A stretch of 64,000 nucleotides of DNA from Streptomyces sp. CNH099 (GTDB lineage: Bacteria; Actinomycetota; Actinomycetes; Streptomycetales; Streptomycetaceae), in the NCBI GenBank assembly GCA_000514715.1, contig KI911459.1, positions 186,001 through 250,000 on the forward strand, given 5' to 3'. Shown piece by piece: positions 26,396-34,801 of this stretch. A program made the position numbers and the translations under genes. How positions within the stretch are numbered: the first letter of the stretch is position 1; each line of letters opens with the position of its first letter. The notes beneath the pieces are model-generated. The model saw only the letters and a list, made by a program, of their open reading frames with translations. It did not search any database and was not told where the DNA came from.

Positions 26396-27487
26396 CTAGG
26401 TGCCGGGCGCCGGGGCCGTCGAGTCCCGGACGGTCAGCCGGGCCGGCACGGTCGTGGAGCCCGCGCGGCGGCCGGCGAGGGCGTCGAGCAGTGCCGCCAT
26501 GCCCGCGGCACCCACCGTGTCCGGGGCGAGCCGCACCGTGGTCAGTTCCGGTTCCACGGCGGTGGCGAGCGCCAGGTCGTCGAAGCCGGTGACCGAGACG
26601 TCGTGCGGCACGCGCAGCCCGAGCCGCCGTACGGCCTTGCAGGCGCCCGCGGCGAGCACGTCGTCGTCGCACACCAGCGCCGTCGGCCGGGCCGTCGGCG
26701 GCCCCGTGAGGGCCCGCCGTGCCGCTGCCAGCCCGCCGGCGACGGTCAGCTCCGCGCGCTGGACGCGCAGCCGGGTGTCCGGCCGCGCGTCCAGCGCGTC
26801 GGCGAGGGCCCGGCCGCGGGCGGTGAAGGTCCAGGAGTCGATGGCGGCGGCGATGTGGGTGATCCGCCGGTGGCCCAGGTCCAGCAGGTGCGCGGCGACC
26901 TGCCGCATGCCGTCGGCGACGTCGGCGTTGACGGTGGCGACGGCGCCGGGGTCGGCGGGGTCGCTGTCGAGCATGACGAGCGGGAGTCCGCCGCCGCGGA
27001 GCGCCTGTACGGCGTCGGTGGCCATGGAGGAGGCGATGACGCCGTCGACGGCGGTGTGCGCGGCGGCGAACGGGTCGGGGGCGGGGCCGATGCCCTCGGG
27101 GGAGGGGTAGAGGACGACGCCGAAGTCGTGGGCGGCGGCGGCGCGGGCGGCGCCGGTGTGCACCCCGGCGAAGAACTCGTTGGTGAGGGCGGGGACGACG
27201 AGGAGCGCGGTGCGGGTGCCGCCGGTGCGCAGGGTGCGGGCGGCGGCGTTGGGGCGGTAGCCGAGTTCGCGGGCGGCGGCGCGGACGGCGTCGGCCTTGG
27301 CGGCGGAGACCCGGCCGCGCCATTTGTCGCCGAGGACGAGGGAGACGGCCGCCTGCGAGACGCCCGCGGCGCGTGCGACGTCGCGGCTGGTCACGCCGCC
27401 GCCGCGGGCGGCGCCGGGCGGCCGTGGCGCCGTGCCGCCGGCTCCCGGGGGTCCGCCGTGCCCTCCGTCCCCGCGTCCGACCCGCAT
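26396..27487 (-). CDS. LacI-family transcriptional regulator
   Basis: A 363-residue repressor. The HTH is VTSRDVARAAGVSQAAVSLV with the hinge helix region RELGYRPNAAARTLR, followed by a periplasmic-binding-protein-like effector domain (TALLVVPALTNEFFAGVH, DGVIASSMATDAVQAL, VSVTGFDDLALA). The 30 residues before the HTH are Gly/Pro-rich; the ATG is supported by GAGGAGG, but a start at the GTG before TSRDVARAAG is possible. It is divergent from an MFS transporter with a long palindrome between them, so it very likely controls that exporter and itself. Confidence 0.9.
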   Translation of the reverse strand: MRVGRGDGGHGGPPGAGGTAPRPPGAARGGGVTSRDVARAAGVSQAAVSLVLGDKWRGRVSAAKADAVRAAARELGYRPNAAARTLRTGGTRTALLVVPALTNEFFAGVHTGAARAAAAHDFGVVLYPSPEGIGPAPDPFAAAHTAVDGVIASSMATDAVQALRGGGLPLVMLDSDPADPGAVATVNADVADGMRQVAAHLLDLGHRRITHIAAAIDSWTFTARGRALADALDARPDTRLRVQRAELTVAGGLAAARRALTGPPTARPTALVCDDDVLAAGACKAVRRLGLRVPHDVSVTGFDDLALATAVEPELTTVRLAPDTVGAAGMAALLDALAGRRAGSTTVPARLTVRDSTAPAPGT

Positions 27488-27533
27488 CCTGCCTCCTCGT
27501 CGTGTTCGTGGAGTACGGGGTCGACCCTCGCCC

Positions 27534-27568
27534 GTGTTACGTATAACCTACGGCGTTATACGTAACAC
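27534..27568. promoter_or_regulatory. Long palindromic operator between LacI regulator and MFS gene
   Basis: Perfect 14-base arms GTGTTACGTATAAC and GTTATACGTAACAC separated by seven bases. Each arm contains a near-palindrome TTACGTATAA, so the site may accommodate two LacI dimers or a tetramer. It is an AT-rich island 22 bases before the MFS start codon and 47 bases before the regulator start, so bound protein would block both promoters. Confidence 0.8.
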
Positions 27569-27589
27569 TCCGGCGCCTCGGGAGGGACT

Positions 27590-28840
27590 GTGCTGCGGGG
27601 ATACGCCGAATTGCTGCGCGTCCGGCACGTCGGCCGGCTGCTCAGCGGGACGCTGATCGGCCGGCTGCCGAACGCCACCGCCGCCTTCGCCATCGTGCTG
27701 TTCGTCCGCGCCGAAGGCGGCTCGTACATCCTCGGCGGCCTCCTCTCCGGCGGCTACGGCCTGGCCACCGCCGTCGGGCAGCCCCTGCTCGGCCGCGCCG
27801 TCGACCTCCACGGCCAGCCGCGCGTGCTGCTGCCCAGCGCGCTGCTGTCCGCCGCCGCCATGGCCCTCTTCGCCGTCGTGGGCATCGAGCCGCTGCCGCT
27901 GGCCTGCGCCGCCGTCCTGGCCGCGGGGCTGCTCACGCCGCCGCTGGAGGGCGCGCTGCGGGCGCTGTGGCCCAGCGTGCTGAAGCGCCCGGACCGCGTG
28001 CACGGCGCGTACGCGCTGGACGCCGTGGCACAGGAGGTGATGTTCGCCGTCGCGCCGCTGGTCGTCACCGTGCTGGTCCGCACCGCCTCCGAGGCCGCCG
28101 CGCTGCTCGTGGTGAACGCCCTGGGGGTGCTGGGCGCCCTGTGGACGGTCCTCTCGCCGCCCGCCCGGCGGTGGCGGTCCGAGCCGCGCGAGGCCCACTG
28201 GCTGGGCGCGCTGCGGTCGCCCGGGCTGCTCGTCGTCCTCGGCGCCTTCTTCTTCGTCGGCGTCGCCCTCGGCGGCACGGCCGTGGCCTCCGTCGCGTAC
28301 GCCGACGCCCGCGGGGACGACGCGATCGGCGGCTACCTCCTCTCCGCGCTCGGCGCCGGCGCCCTGGTCGGCGGCGTCGTCTACGGCGCCCGGCAGTGGC
28401 CGGGCCGGGCCGAGCGCCGGCTGCAGCTCCTCCTGGCCGGCCTGGCGGCCGGGTACCTGCCGCTGCTGCTCACCCCCGGAACCGCCGCGATGACGCTGCT
28501 CTCCGGCGTCGCGGGCCTGTTCCTCGCCCCCGCCCTGGCGTGCTCCTTCGTGGTCGTCGACGGACACGCGCCCCGCGGCACGGCCACGGAGGCGTTCTCC
28601 TGGCTGGTGACGACCTTCGGCTTCGGCGCCGCGGCCGGCACCGCGGTCAGCGGCCCCGCCGTCGAGCGCGGCGGGGAGACCGGCGGCTTCGCGGTCGTCG
28701 GCCTCGGCGGGGTGGCGGCCCTGGTGGTGCTGACCGGGTTCGTACGGGTTCTGGCACGGACCGGCCACCCGCGGCCGGTGGTCGAAAAAGATCGAATCGG
28801 CGGAGCTGCACCCGGTTTCGAAACTGAGCGACAGGCGTAA
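27590..28840 (+). CDS. MFS transporter
   Basis: A 416-residue integral membrane protein with about 12 hydrophobic helices. It opens with LRVRHVGRLLSGTLIGRLPN, and the motif GQPLLGRAVDLHGQPRVLL corresponds to the loop 2-3 signature of the major facilitator superfamily. Related proteins are drug or sugar exporters; no substrate is implied. GGAGGG lies three bases before the GTG. Placement within the proteasome locus between prcA and pafA, under its own LacI regulator, suggests an old insertion; from memory the same pair sits here in other Streptomyces. Confidence 0.88.
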   Translation: MLRGYAELLRVRHVGRLLSGTLIGRLPNATAAFAIVLFVRAEGGSYILGGLLSGGYGLATAVGQPLLGRAVDLHGQPRVLLPSALLSAAAMALFAVVGIEPLPLACAAVLAAGLLTPPLEGALRALWPSVLKRPDRVHGAYALDAVAQEVMFAVAPLVVTVLVRTASEAAALLVVNALGVLGALWTVLSPPARRWRSEPREAHWLGALRSPGLLVVLGAFFFVGVALGGTAVASVAYADARGDDAIGGYLLSALGAGALVGGVVYGARQWPGRAERRLQLLLAGLAAGYLPLLLTPGTAAMTLLSGVAGLFLAPALACSFVVVDGHAPRGTATEAFSWLVTTFGFGAAAGTAVSGPAVERGGETGGFAVVGLGGVAALVVLTGFVRVLARTGHPRPVVEKDRIGGAAPGFETERQA

Positions 28841-28843
28841 TGT
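28815..28843 (+). promoter_or_regulatory. Candidate promoter for a leaderless pafA transcript
   Basis: TAATGT ends six bases before the pafA ATG and GTTTCG lies 17 bases further upstream, inside the palindrome GTTTCGAAAC. The site overlaps the end of the MFS gene. pafA has no ribosome-binding sequence, which supports a leaderless start. Confidence 0.45.
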
Positions 28844-28849
28844 TCAGTC

Positions 28850-30211
28850 ATGGACCGCCGCATCTTCGGGCTTGAGAACGAGTACGGCGTCACGTGTACG
28901 TTCCGGGGACAGCGCCGTCTGTCCCCGGACGAGGTGGCGCGCTATCTCTTCCGCCGGGTCGTCTCCTGGGGCCGCAGCAGCAACGTGTTCCTGCGCAACG
29001 GCGCACGGCTGTACCTGGACGTCGGCTCGCACCCCGAATACGCAACTCCCGAGTGCGACAACGTCATCGAGTTGGTCACCCACGACAAGGCGGGCGAGCG
29101 CATCCTCGAGGGCCTCCTCGTGGACGCCGAGCGCCGGCTCCACGAGGAGGGCATCGCCGGCGACGTCTACCTCTTCAAGAACAACACCGACTCCGCCGGC
29201 AACTCCTACGGGTGCCACGAGAACTACCTGGTTGCCCGGCACGGCGAGTTCTCCCGGCTCGCCGACATCCTCATCCCGTTCCTGGTCACCAGGCAGCTGG
29301 TCTGCGGCGCCGGCAAGGTCCTGCAGACCCCGCGCGGCGCGGTCTACTGCGTCAGCCAGCGCGCCGAGCACATCTGGGAGGGGGTCAGCTCCGCCACCAC
29401 CCGCTCCCGGCCCATCATCAACACCCGCGACGAGCCGCACGCCGACGCCGAGCGCTACCGCCGGCTGCACGTCATCGTCGGCGACTCCAACATGTCCGAG
29501 ACGACCATGCTGCTGAAGGTCGGCGCCACCGACCTCGTGCTGCGCATGATCGAGGCCGGCACGGTGATGCGGGACCTGACCCTGGAGAACCCGATCCGGG
29601 CCATCCGCGAGGTCAGCCACGACATGACCGGGCAGCGCAAGGTGCGCCTCGCCAGCGGACGGGAGGCGTCCGCGCTGGAGGTGCAGCAGGAGTACTACGA
29701 GAAGGCCGTGGACTTCTGCGACAGGCGCGGCATCCGCACCGGCACCGTCGAGCGCGTCCTGGAACTGTGGGGGCGCACGCTGGAGGCGATCCGCTCCCAG
29801 GACCTCGCCAAGGTCGGCACGGAGATCGACTGGGTCATGAAGCACCAGCTGATCGAGCGCTACCGGGAGAAGAACAACATCACCCTGTCCCACCCCCGGA
29901 TCGCGCAGATAGACCTCGCCTACCACGACATCCACCGCCGCCGCGGGCTGTACTACCTGCTGGAGAAGCGCGGCCAGGCCGCCCGGGTCTGCAACGACCT
30001 GAAGATCTTCGAGGCCAAGTCGGTCCCGCCGCAGACCACCCGGGCCCGGCTGCGCGGCGACTTCATCCGCCGGGCGCAGGAGCAGCGCCGCGACTTCACG
30101 GTGGACTGGGTGCATCTGAAGCTGAACGACCAGGCGCAGCGGACCGTGCTGTGCAAGGACCCGTTCCGCTCCGTGGACGACCGGGTGGAAAAGCTGATCG
30201 CCGGAATGTAG
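28850..30211 (+). CDS. pafA: Pup-protein ligase
   Basis: A 453-residue ligase that joins the C-terminal Glu of deamidated Pup to lysines of target proteins using ATP. The start MDRRIFGLENEYGVTCTF carries the active-site Glu, and LFKNNTDSAGNSYGCHENYL and INTRDEPHADAERYRRLHVI are shared with Dop. It lacks the long loop present in Dop, and the C-terminal domain ends WVHLKLNDQAQRTVLCKDPF. It starts nine bases after the MFS stop codon. Confidence 0.97.
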   Translation: MDRRIFGLENEYGVTCTFRGQRRLSPDEVARYLFRRVVSWGRSSNVFLRNGARLYLDVGSHPEYATPECDNVIELVTHDKAGERILEGLLVDAERRLHEEGIAGDVYLFKNNTDSAGNSYGCHENYLVARHGEFSRLADILIPFLVTRQLVCGAGKVLQTPRGAVYCVSQRAEHIWEGVSSATTRSRPIINTRDEPHADAERYRRLHVIVGDSNMSETTMLLKVGATDLVLRMIEAGTVMRDLTLENPIRAIREVSHDMTGQRKVRLASGREASALEVQQEYYEKAVDFCDRRGIRTGTVERVLELWGRTLEAIRSQDLAKVGTEIDWVMKHQLIERYREKNNITLSHPRIAQIDLAYHDIHRRRGLYYLLEKRGQAARVCNDLKIFEAKSVPPQTTRARLRGDFIRRAQEQRRDFTVDWVHLKLNDQAQRTVLCKDPFRSVDDRVEKLIAGM

Positions 30212-30315
30212 GCGGGGCACGCGACGGCCGCGGTACAGAAGTGATGACGGGGATCCGGGCGCGAAGGCCGTAGAGTGGCCGGAGCTGCCCGGACCCCCTA
30301 CACGAGTTGGACCCC

Positions 30316-31320
30316 ATGACACATCGCAAACTGACCCGCACGGGGGCGGCGCTCGTCGTGCCCGCCCTGCTGTTCGCCGCGGCCTGTGGCTCCGAGGACT
30401 CCTCCGACTCGGACAACGGCGGCAAGGCCGGCGCCGTGACCCAGGTCACGGGCGCCTTCGGGGAGGAGCCGAAGTTCGACGTCCCGGACGACGCGCAGGC
30501 GTCCGACGAGGCCGTCGTCAAGGTCCTCAGCAAGGGCGACGGCGCCAAGGTCGCCAAGGGCGACCAGGTCCGGCTGGACTTCGCCGGCAAGACCATGAAG
30601 GACGAGCAGGACCTGGGCAGCACCTGGGCGCAGCCCGCCGGGGGCGGCGGCCAGCAGAGCGCCGGGGACGTGCACCCGCAGCTCATGGGCAAGGTCGGCG
30701 AGCCGAACCAGTCGCTGCCGCCGGACGTCCTCGACTCCGTCAAGGGCCACACGGTGGGCAGCCGCCTGCTGGTCGAGGGCACCGCGGGCGCGCTCGTCGG
30801 CGAGAGCCTCAACCCGGAGTCGGGCATCGAGAAGAGCGACGGCCTGGTCTGGGTCATCGACGTCGCCGGCGCCGGGAAGGTCGACGCCAAGGCCGAGCTG
30901 AAGGGCGAGTCCGCCGAGCCGCGCGAGGGCATGCCCGAGATCGAGGTCCCGGCGGGCAAGGCCGCGAAGATCACCATCCCGAAGGGCGAGGACGCCCCGA
31001 AGGAGCTGCAGGAGCAGGTCCTCATCAAGGGCAAGGGCGACGAGGTCAAGGCCGGCCAGGGGCTCGTCGCCCAGTACACCGGCTACGCCTGGGAGGACGG
31101 CAAGAAGTTCGACTCCTCGTGGGACAACGCCGGCGCGGCCGCCTTCCAGATCGGCACCGGCTCGGTCGTCGAGGGCTGGGACAAGGCGCTGGTCGGCAAG
31201 AAGGTGGGCGACCGGGTGCTGCTGGTCATCCCGCCGGACCTGGGCTACGGCAAGTCCGAGGGCAACGAGCTGCAGAAGAAGACGCTGGTCTTCGTCGTCG
31301 ACATCCTCGGCACGATCTGA
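30316..31320 (+). CDS. FKBP-type peptidyl-prolyl isomerase lipoprotein
   Basis: A 334-residue lipoprotein with lipobox LFAAAC and an acidic Ser/Asp linker. It contains two FKBP-like units: a degenerate one (residues about 60-185, DQVRLDFAGKTM) and a C-terminal intact one (VAQYTGYAWEDGKKFDSSW, GWDKALVGKKVGDRVLLVIP, YGKSEGNELQKKTL). It would speed folding of exported proteins outside the membrane. The ATG was preferred over a TTG three codons upstream. A possible -10 TAGAGT lies at 30271-30276. Confidence 0.9.
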   Translation: MTHRKLTRTGAALVVPALLFAAACGSEDSSDSDNGGKAGAVTQVTGAFGEEPKFDVPDDAQASDEAVVKVLSKGDGAKVAKGDQVRLDFAGKTMKDEQDLGSTWAQPAGGGGQQSAGDVHPQLMGKVGEPNQSLPPDVLDSVKGHTVGSRLLVEGTAGALVGESLNPESGIEKSDGLVWVIDVAGAGKVDAKAELKGESAEPREGMPEIEVPAGKAAKITIPKGEDAPKELQEQVLIKGKGDEVKAGQGLVAQYTGYAWEDGKKFDSSWDNAGAAAFQIGTGSVVEGWDKALVGKKVGDRVLLVIPPDLGYGKSEGNELQKKTLVFVVDILGTI

Positions 31321-31423
31321 CCTGCGGTCCGCGCCCCGGGGAGGCGGCGGGACCGCCGGCCGGGGGCGTCTGCGAGACTGGGCAGCCCAGTCACCGTCAC
31401 TCATGCGCAAGGAGTGTTCTTCC

Positions 31424-31798
31424 GTGAGCATCGACAAGCCCGAGGTCGACTTCCCCGAGGGCCCGGCGCCGGCCGACCTGGAGGTCCAGGACCTGTGGGA
31501 GGGCGAAGGACCCGAGGCGAAGGCCGGTGACACCGTCTCCGTCCACTACGTCGGGGTCGCCTTCTCCAGCGGCGAGGAGTTCGACGCCAGCTGGAACCGC
31601 GGCAAGCCGCTGCAGTTCCAGCTGGGTGCCGGCCAGGTCATCCCCGGCTGGGACCAGGGCGTGCAGGGCATGAAGGTCGGCGGCCGGCGCCGGCTGACCA
31701 TCCCCCCGCACCTGGCGTACGGCGAGGCCGGCGCCGGCGGCGGCCGTATCAAGCCGGGCGAGACGCTGATCTTCGTCTGCGACCTGGTCGCGGTCTGA
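31424..31798 (+). CDS. FKBP-type peptidyl-prolyl cis-trans isomerase, cytoplasmic
   Basis: A 124-residue single-domain FKBP: VSVHYVGVAFSSGEEFDASW, FQLGAGQVIPGWDQGVQGMK and PPHLAYGEAGAGGGRIKPGE, with the aromatic residues of the active pocket preserved. There is no signal peptide. The GTG start lies nine bases after AAGGAG; a frame start seven codons upstream contains that site and was rejected. It follows the lipoprotein FKBP by 103 bases. Confidence 0.94.
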   Translation: MSIDKPEVDFPEGPAPADLEVQDLWEGEGPEAKAGDTVSVHYVGVAFSSGEEFDASWNRGKPLQFQLGAGQVIPGWDQGVQGMKVGGRRRLTIPPHLAYGEAGAGGGRIKPGETLIFVCDLVAV

Positions 31799-31825
31799 TC
31801 CCGCCGTCCGCCCGCAGCCCGGCGC

Positions 31826-31853
31826 AAGGCCCTCGCCATACGGCGGGGGCCTT
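31826..31853 (+). terminator. Terminator after the FKBP genes
   Basis: Arms AAGGCCCTCGCC and GGCGGGGGCCTT with one mismatch and a 4-base loop, followed by CGCTTT. It separates the FKBP genes from pafB. Confidence 0.65.
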
Positions 31854-31974
31854 CGCTTTGGCCGCCGGGCCCGGGCGGAGTACGGTCGTCATCTGCGAAC
31901 ACCGCGACACGTGCGGACGACGGTCGCCGGCGGCGGCGCGTGCCGCCCCGGACGTGCAATAAGGAGAGCCCTCG

Positions 31975-32991
31975 ATGGCGATCGCCAAGGCGGAGCGGCT
32001 GATGTGCCTGGCGCTGTGCCTGCTCGGCACCGCCCGCCCGCTCAGCAAGCGTGAGCTGCGCACGTCCATCGAGGCGTACGTGGAAGCCTTCGGACCCGGC
32101 CGCGGCACGGCCTTCGGCTCCGACACCTCCGGCGAGGACGCGTTCAACCGCATGTTCGAGCGGGACAAGGACGACCTGCGCGAGCTGGGCCTGGTCATCG
32201 ACACCGTCGAGGGCCTGGACGGCGAGCCGGGGTACCTGGCCCGCCGGGACCACAACCGGCTGCCGCCCGTCACCCTCGACGCCGAGGAGGCCGCCGCCCT
32301 CGGTGTTGCGGCGAAGGTCTGGCAGCAGGCCCGGCTCGCCGGCGCGGCCAGCGGCGCGCTGCAGAAGCTGCGCGCCGCCGGGATGCCGCTGGCCGGGGCC
32401 GCCGACGGTCCCGAGAACGGGGCGGCGGAGCAGGTCAGCGCGCTGGAGCCGCGGATCCCGGTGCGCGAGGCGGCGTTCGAGCCGCTGATGCTCGCCTGCC
32501 GCGACCGCCGTCCCGTCGTCTTCCCGTACCGCAAGGCCAACGCCGCCCGGCCGGAGGAGCGGCACGTCGAGCCGTGGCAGCTGGAGTGCTGGCGCGGCCA
32601 CTGGTACCTCGTCGGCCACGACCGCGGCCGCGACGCCGAGCGCGTCTTCCGGCTCTCCCGCATCACCGGCCGGGTCCGCCACCGCGGGCGCGGCTTCACC
32701 GCCGAGGTGCCGGACCGCGTCACCGTGCGCGAGACCGTCGAGCGCTGGGCCGGCGAGAGCGCCGACCGCTCGGCGCTGATCCGGCTGCGCACCGGCGCCG
32801 GCTACCCGCTGCGCGCCCGCGCGTACGGCAGCCGCGAGTCCGTGCTCCCGGGCTGGGACGAGCTGGAGATCCCGTACGGGCACGGGCTGGACGCCTGGCT
32901 GGTGGAGTTCGGTCCCGACGTGGTCGTCCTGGAGCCCGCCGAGCTGCGGGCCGACGTCATCGACCGGCTGCGTGCCGTGGCCAAGGGCTGA
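31975..32991 (+). CDS. pafB: WYL-domain transcriptional regulator PafB
   Basis: A 338-residue regulator: an N-terminal winged HTH (AERLMCLALCLLGTARPLSK), a WYL domain (RRPVVFPYRKANA, EPWQLECWRGHWYLVGHD) and a WCX C-terminal domain. PafB and PafC together form the activator of the mycobacterial DNA-damage response and are regularly linked with the Pup genes. The ATG follows AAGGAGAG. pafC starts 17 bases downstream. Confidence 0.93.
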   Translation: MAIAKAERLMCLALCLLGTARPLSKRELRTSIEAYVEAFGPGRGTAFGSDTSGEDAFNRMFERDKDDLRELGLVIDTVEGLDGEPGYLARRDHNRLPPVTLDAEEAAALGVAAKVWQQARLAGAASGALQKLRAAGMPLAGAADGPENGAAEQVSALEPRIPVREAAFEPLMLACRDRRPVVFPYRKANAARPEERHVEPWQLECWRGHWYLVGHDRGRDAERVFRLSRITGRVRHRGRGFTAEVPDRVTVRETVERWAGESADRSALIRLRTGAGYPLRARAYGSRESVLPGWDELEIPYGHGLDAWLVEFGPDVVVLEPAELRADVIDRLRAVAKG

Positions 32992-33008
32992 AGGGGAGCG
33001 GGGGAGCC

Positions 33009-33962
33009 GTGGCGAGTGCCATCGACCAGACCCGGCGGATGCTGTCGCTGGTGACGTATCTGCGGGAGCGCAACGGCGCGTACCTCTCGGACGTCGCCCG
33101 CGCCTTCGGCGTCACCGAGGACGAGCTGATCTCCGACCTGGACGTGCTGCCCATGTGCGGGACGAGCTTCCGCGGCGGCGACCTGCTCGACATCGACACC
33201 GACGGCGAGCGCATCTGGTTCCGCAACCCGGAGTCCACCGGCACCGGCGAGCCGCTGCGCCTGGCCGCCGACGAGGCCACCGCGCTGCTCGTCGCCGCCC
33301 GCGCCGTCGCCACGCTGCCGGGGCTGCGCCCCGGCGACCGGCAGGCGCTGCTCCGGGCGACGGCGAAACTGGAGGCCGCGGCCGGCGAGTCGGCGGCGGC
33401 CAGCTCCAGCCTGTCGGTGACCTTCGAGTCCGAGGGCGGGGTCTTCGCCGAGGTCGACCGGGCCATCTCCGAGCGGCGCCGGCTGTGGCTGCGGTACTAC
33501 TCGCCGTCCCGCGACGAGCTGACCGAGCGGGAGATCGACCCGATTCGGCTGTTCACCGTCGGGCACACGTACGTGGAGGCGTGGTGCCGGCTGTCGGAGG
33601 CGCGCCGCACCTTCCGGCTCGACCGGGTCGCCGCGATCCGGATCCTCGACGCCCCGGCCGACCCGCCGCCCGTCGAGCTGCGCGACCTGTCCGAGGGCAT
33701 CGTCCAGCCGGCCGCGGAGGACCCCGAGGTCGTCATCGAGGTGGGCCCCGGCGGCCGTTGGGTCGCCGAGTACTACCCGCACGACAGCGCGGAGGAGTTG
33801 CCCGACGGGGGCCTGCGGATCTCGCTGCGGGCCCCGGACCCCGCGTCGCTGCGGCGGCTGGCGCTGCGGCTGGGGCGGGACGGGCGGATCGTCTCGCCGG
33901 CCGACCTGGCGGAGAGCGCGCGCGACGCGGCGGTCAAGGCGCTGGCCGCGTACGACGCTTAG
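33009..33962 (+). CDS. pafC: WYL-domain transcriptional regulator PafC
   Basis: A 317-residue partner of PafB with the same layout: HTH RRMLSLVTYLRERNGAYLSD and the following FGVTEDELISDLDVL, WYL domain RRRLWLRYYSPSRDELTERE with AWCRLSEARRTFRLDRV, and a C-terminal WCX domain. The GTG start has GGGGGAG before it. The two proteins are expected to act as a pair that activates repair genes after DNA damage; the ligand of the WYL domains is thought to be single-stranded nucleic acid. Confidence 0.93.
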   Translation: MASAIDQTRRMLSLVTYLRERNGAYLSDVARAFGVTEDELISDLDVLPMCGTSFRGGDLLDIDTDGERIWFRNPESTGTGEPLRLAADEATALLVAARAVATLPGLRPGDRQALLRATAKLEAAAGESAAASSSLSVTFESEGGVFAEVDRAISERRRLWLRYYSPSRDELTEREIDPIRLFTVGHTYVEAWCRLSEARRTFRLDRVAAIRILDAPADPPPVELRDLSEGIVQPAAEDPEVVIEVGPGGRWVAEYYPHDSAEELPDGGLRISLRAPDPASLRRLALRLGRDGRIVSPADLAESARDAAVKALAAYDA

Positions 33963-34062
33963 AAAAGCGCGCCACCCCTGACAATTCCGGCATTCAGGGC
34001 ATGGCGGGCGGACCGTCGGGGCCGGTCCGGACGCCGGTGTCCGCCGCGGGAGGCGCGGCGGC

Positions 34063-34068
34063 TAGGCT
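34063..34068 (+). promoter_or_regulatory. -10 box of a leaderless small-protein transcript
   Basis: TAGGCT ends six bases before the ATG of the 74-residue protein, with no ribosome-binding sequence in between. Confidence 0.55.
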
Positions 34069-34074
34069 TCGCCC

Positions 34075-34299
34075 ATGCTGTGGCCCATGACCGCCGTCGC
34101 GCTCGGCTTCCTCGGCCTCGTCGCCATCGCCGTTCCCGCCCTCCGCGTCGGCCTCGAAGTGCGCCGGCTCGCGCGCCGGCTGGACGACGCGGCGCAGCAG
34201 CTCAGCCGGGCGACGCGGGATCTGGAGCGCTCGGCGGGGGACCTGGCCCGCCGGGCGGGGTCGGCAGGTGACCTCCCCGGATCCGATTTCGGGAGGTAG
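34075..34299 (+). CDS. Small single-span membrane protein, function unknown
   Basis: A 74-residue protein with one N-terminal membrane helix (MTAVALGFLGLVAIAVPALRV) followed by an amphipathic, Arg- and Asp-rich helix (RRLARRLDDAAQQLSRATRD). The shape recalls the small membrane proteins often found between pafC and tatA in actinomycetes, and also resembles TatA in layout, though the Tat motif is absent. No function can be assigned. The message appears to be leaderless. Confidence 0.7.
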   Translation: MLWPMTAVALGFLGLVAIAVPALRVGLEVRRLARRLDDAAQQLSRATRDLERSAGDLARRAGSAGDLPGSDFGR

Positions 34300-34381
34300 G
34301 CTGCAGTTCGCGGCTCCGATGCGAGGCGGGGGCCACGATTGGTGTACGCCGGGGGATTGCCCGGAGTTCACCCCCGCGGGT

Positions 34382-34387
34382 TACGAT
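34382..34387 (+). promoter_or_regulatory. Candidate -10 box for tatA-tatC
   Basis: TACGAT in a locally AT-richer stretch, 46 bases before the tatA start codon. No clear -35 box. Confidence 0.35.
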
Positions 34388-34433
34388 CGATCACGCCCAA
34401 ACCCACGCAGCCTCGGTGAGAAGGTAGACGCAT

Positions 34434-34739
34434 ATGTTCGGACGGCTCGGCCCTACCGAGATCATCCTCATTCTCGTCGTCGTCATCCTGCTGTTCGGCG
34501 CGAAGAAGCTTCCGGACATGGCCCGTTCGCTGGGCAAGTCGGCCCGCATCCTCAAGAGCGAGGCCAAGGCCATGAAGAGCGAGGGCAAGTCGGACGAGGC
34601 CGCGCCCGCGGACCCGCCGGAGCCCGCGCCGAAGACGATCCAGGCCGCTCCCGGCGACGTGACCAGCTCCCGCCCGGTGAACGACGCGCAGGCGAACGAG
34701 CAGCAGCCGCAGACGCAGCAGCAGCAGTCGCAGCGCTGA
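34434..34739 (+). CDS. tatA: Twin-arginine translocase subunit TatA
   Basis: A 101-residue pore-forming subunit of the Tat system that exports folded proteins. The short N-terminal membrane helix (EIILILVVVILLFGAKKLPD) is followed by the amphipathic helix MARSLGKSARILKSEAKAMK with the conserved Phe-Gly hinge, then a disordered tail rich in Pro and ending in a Gln-rich stretch. The ATG has AGAAGG upstream. tatC follows 62 bases on. Confidence 0.95.
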   Translation: MFGRLGPTEIILILVVVILLFGAKKLPDMARSLGKSARILKSEAKAMKSEGKSDEAAPADPPEPAPKTIQAAPGDVTSSRPVNDAQANEQQPQTQQQQSQR

Positions 34740-34801
34740 AACAATCCGCAGGGGCACACCGCGGCCGGGAACGGCCACGCGGCACGAGATGAGGACGTGG
34801 G

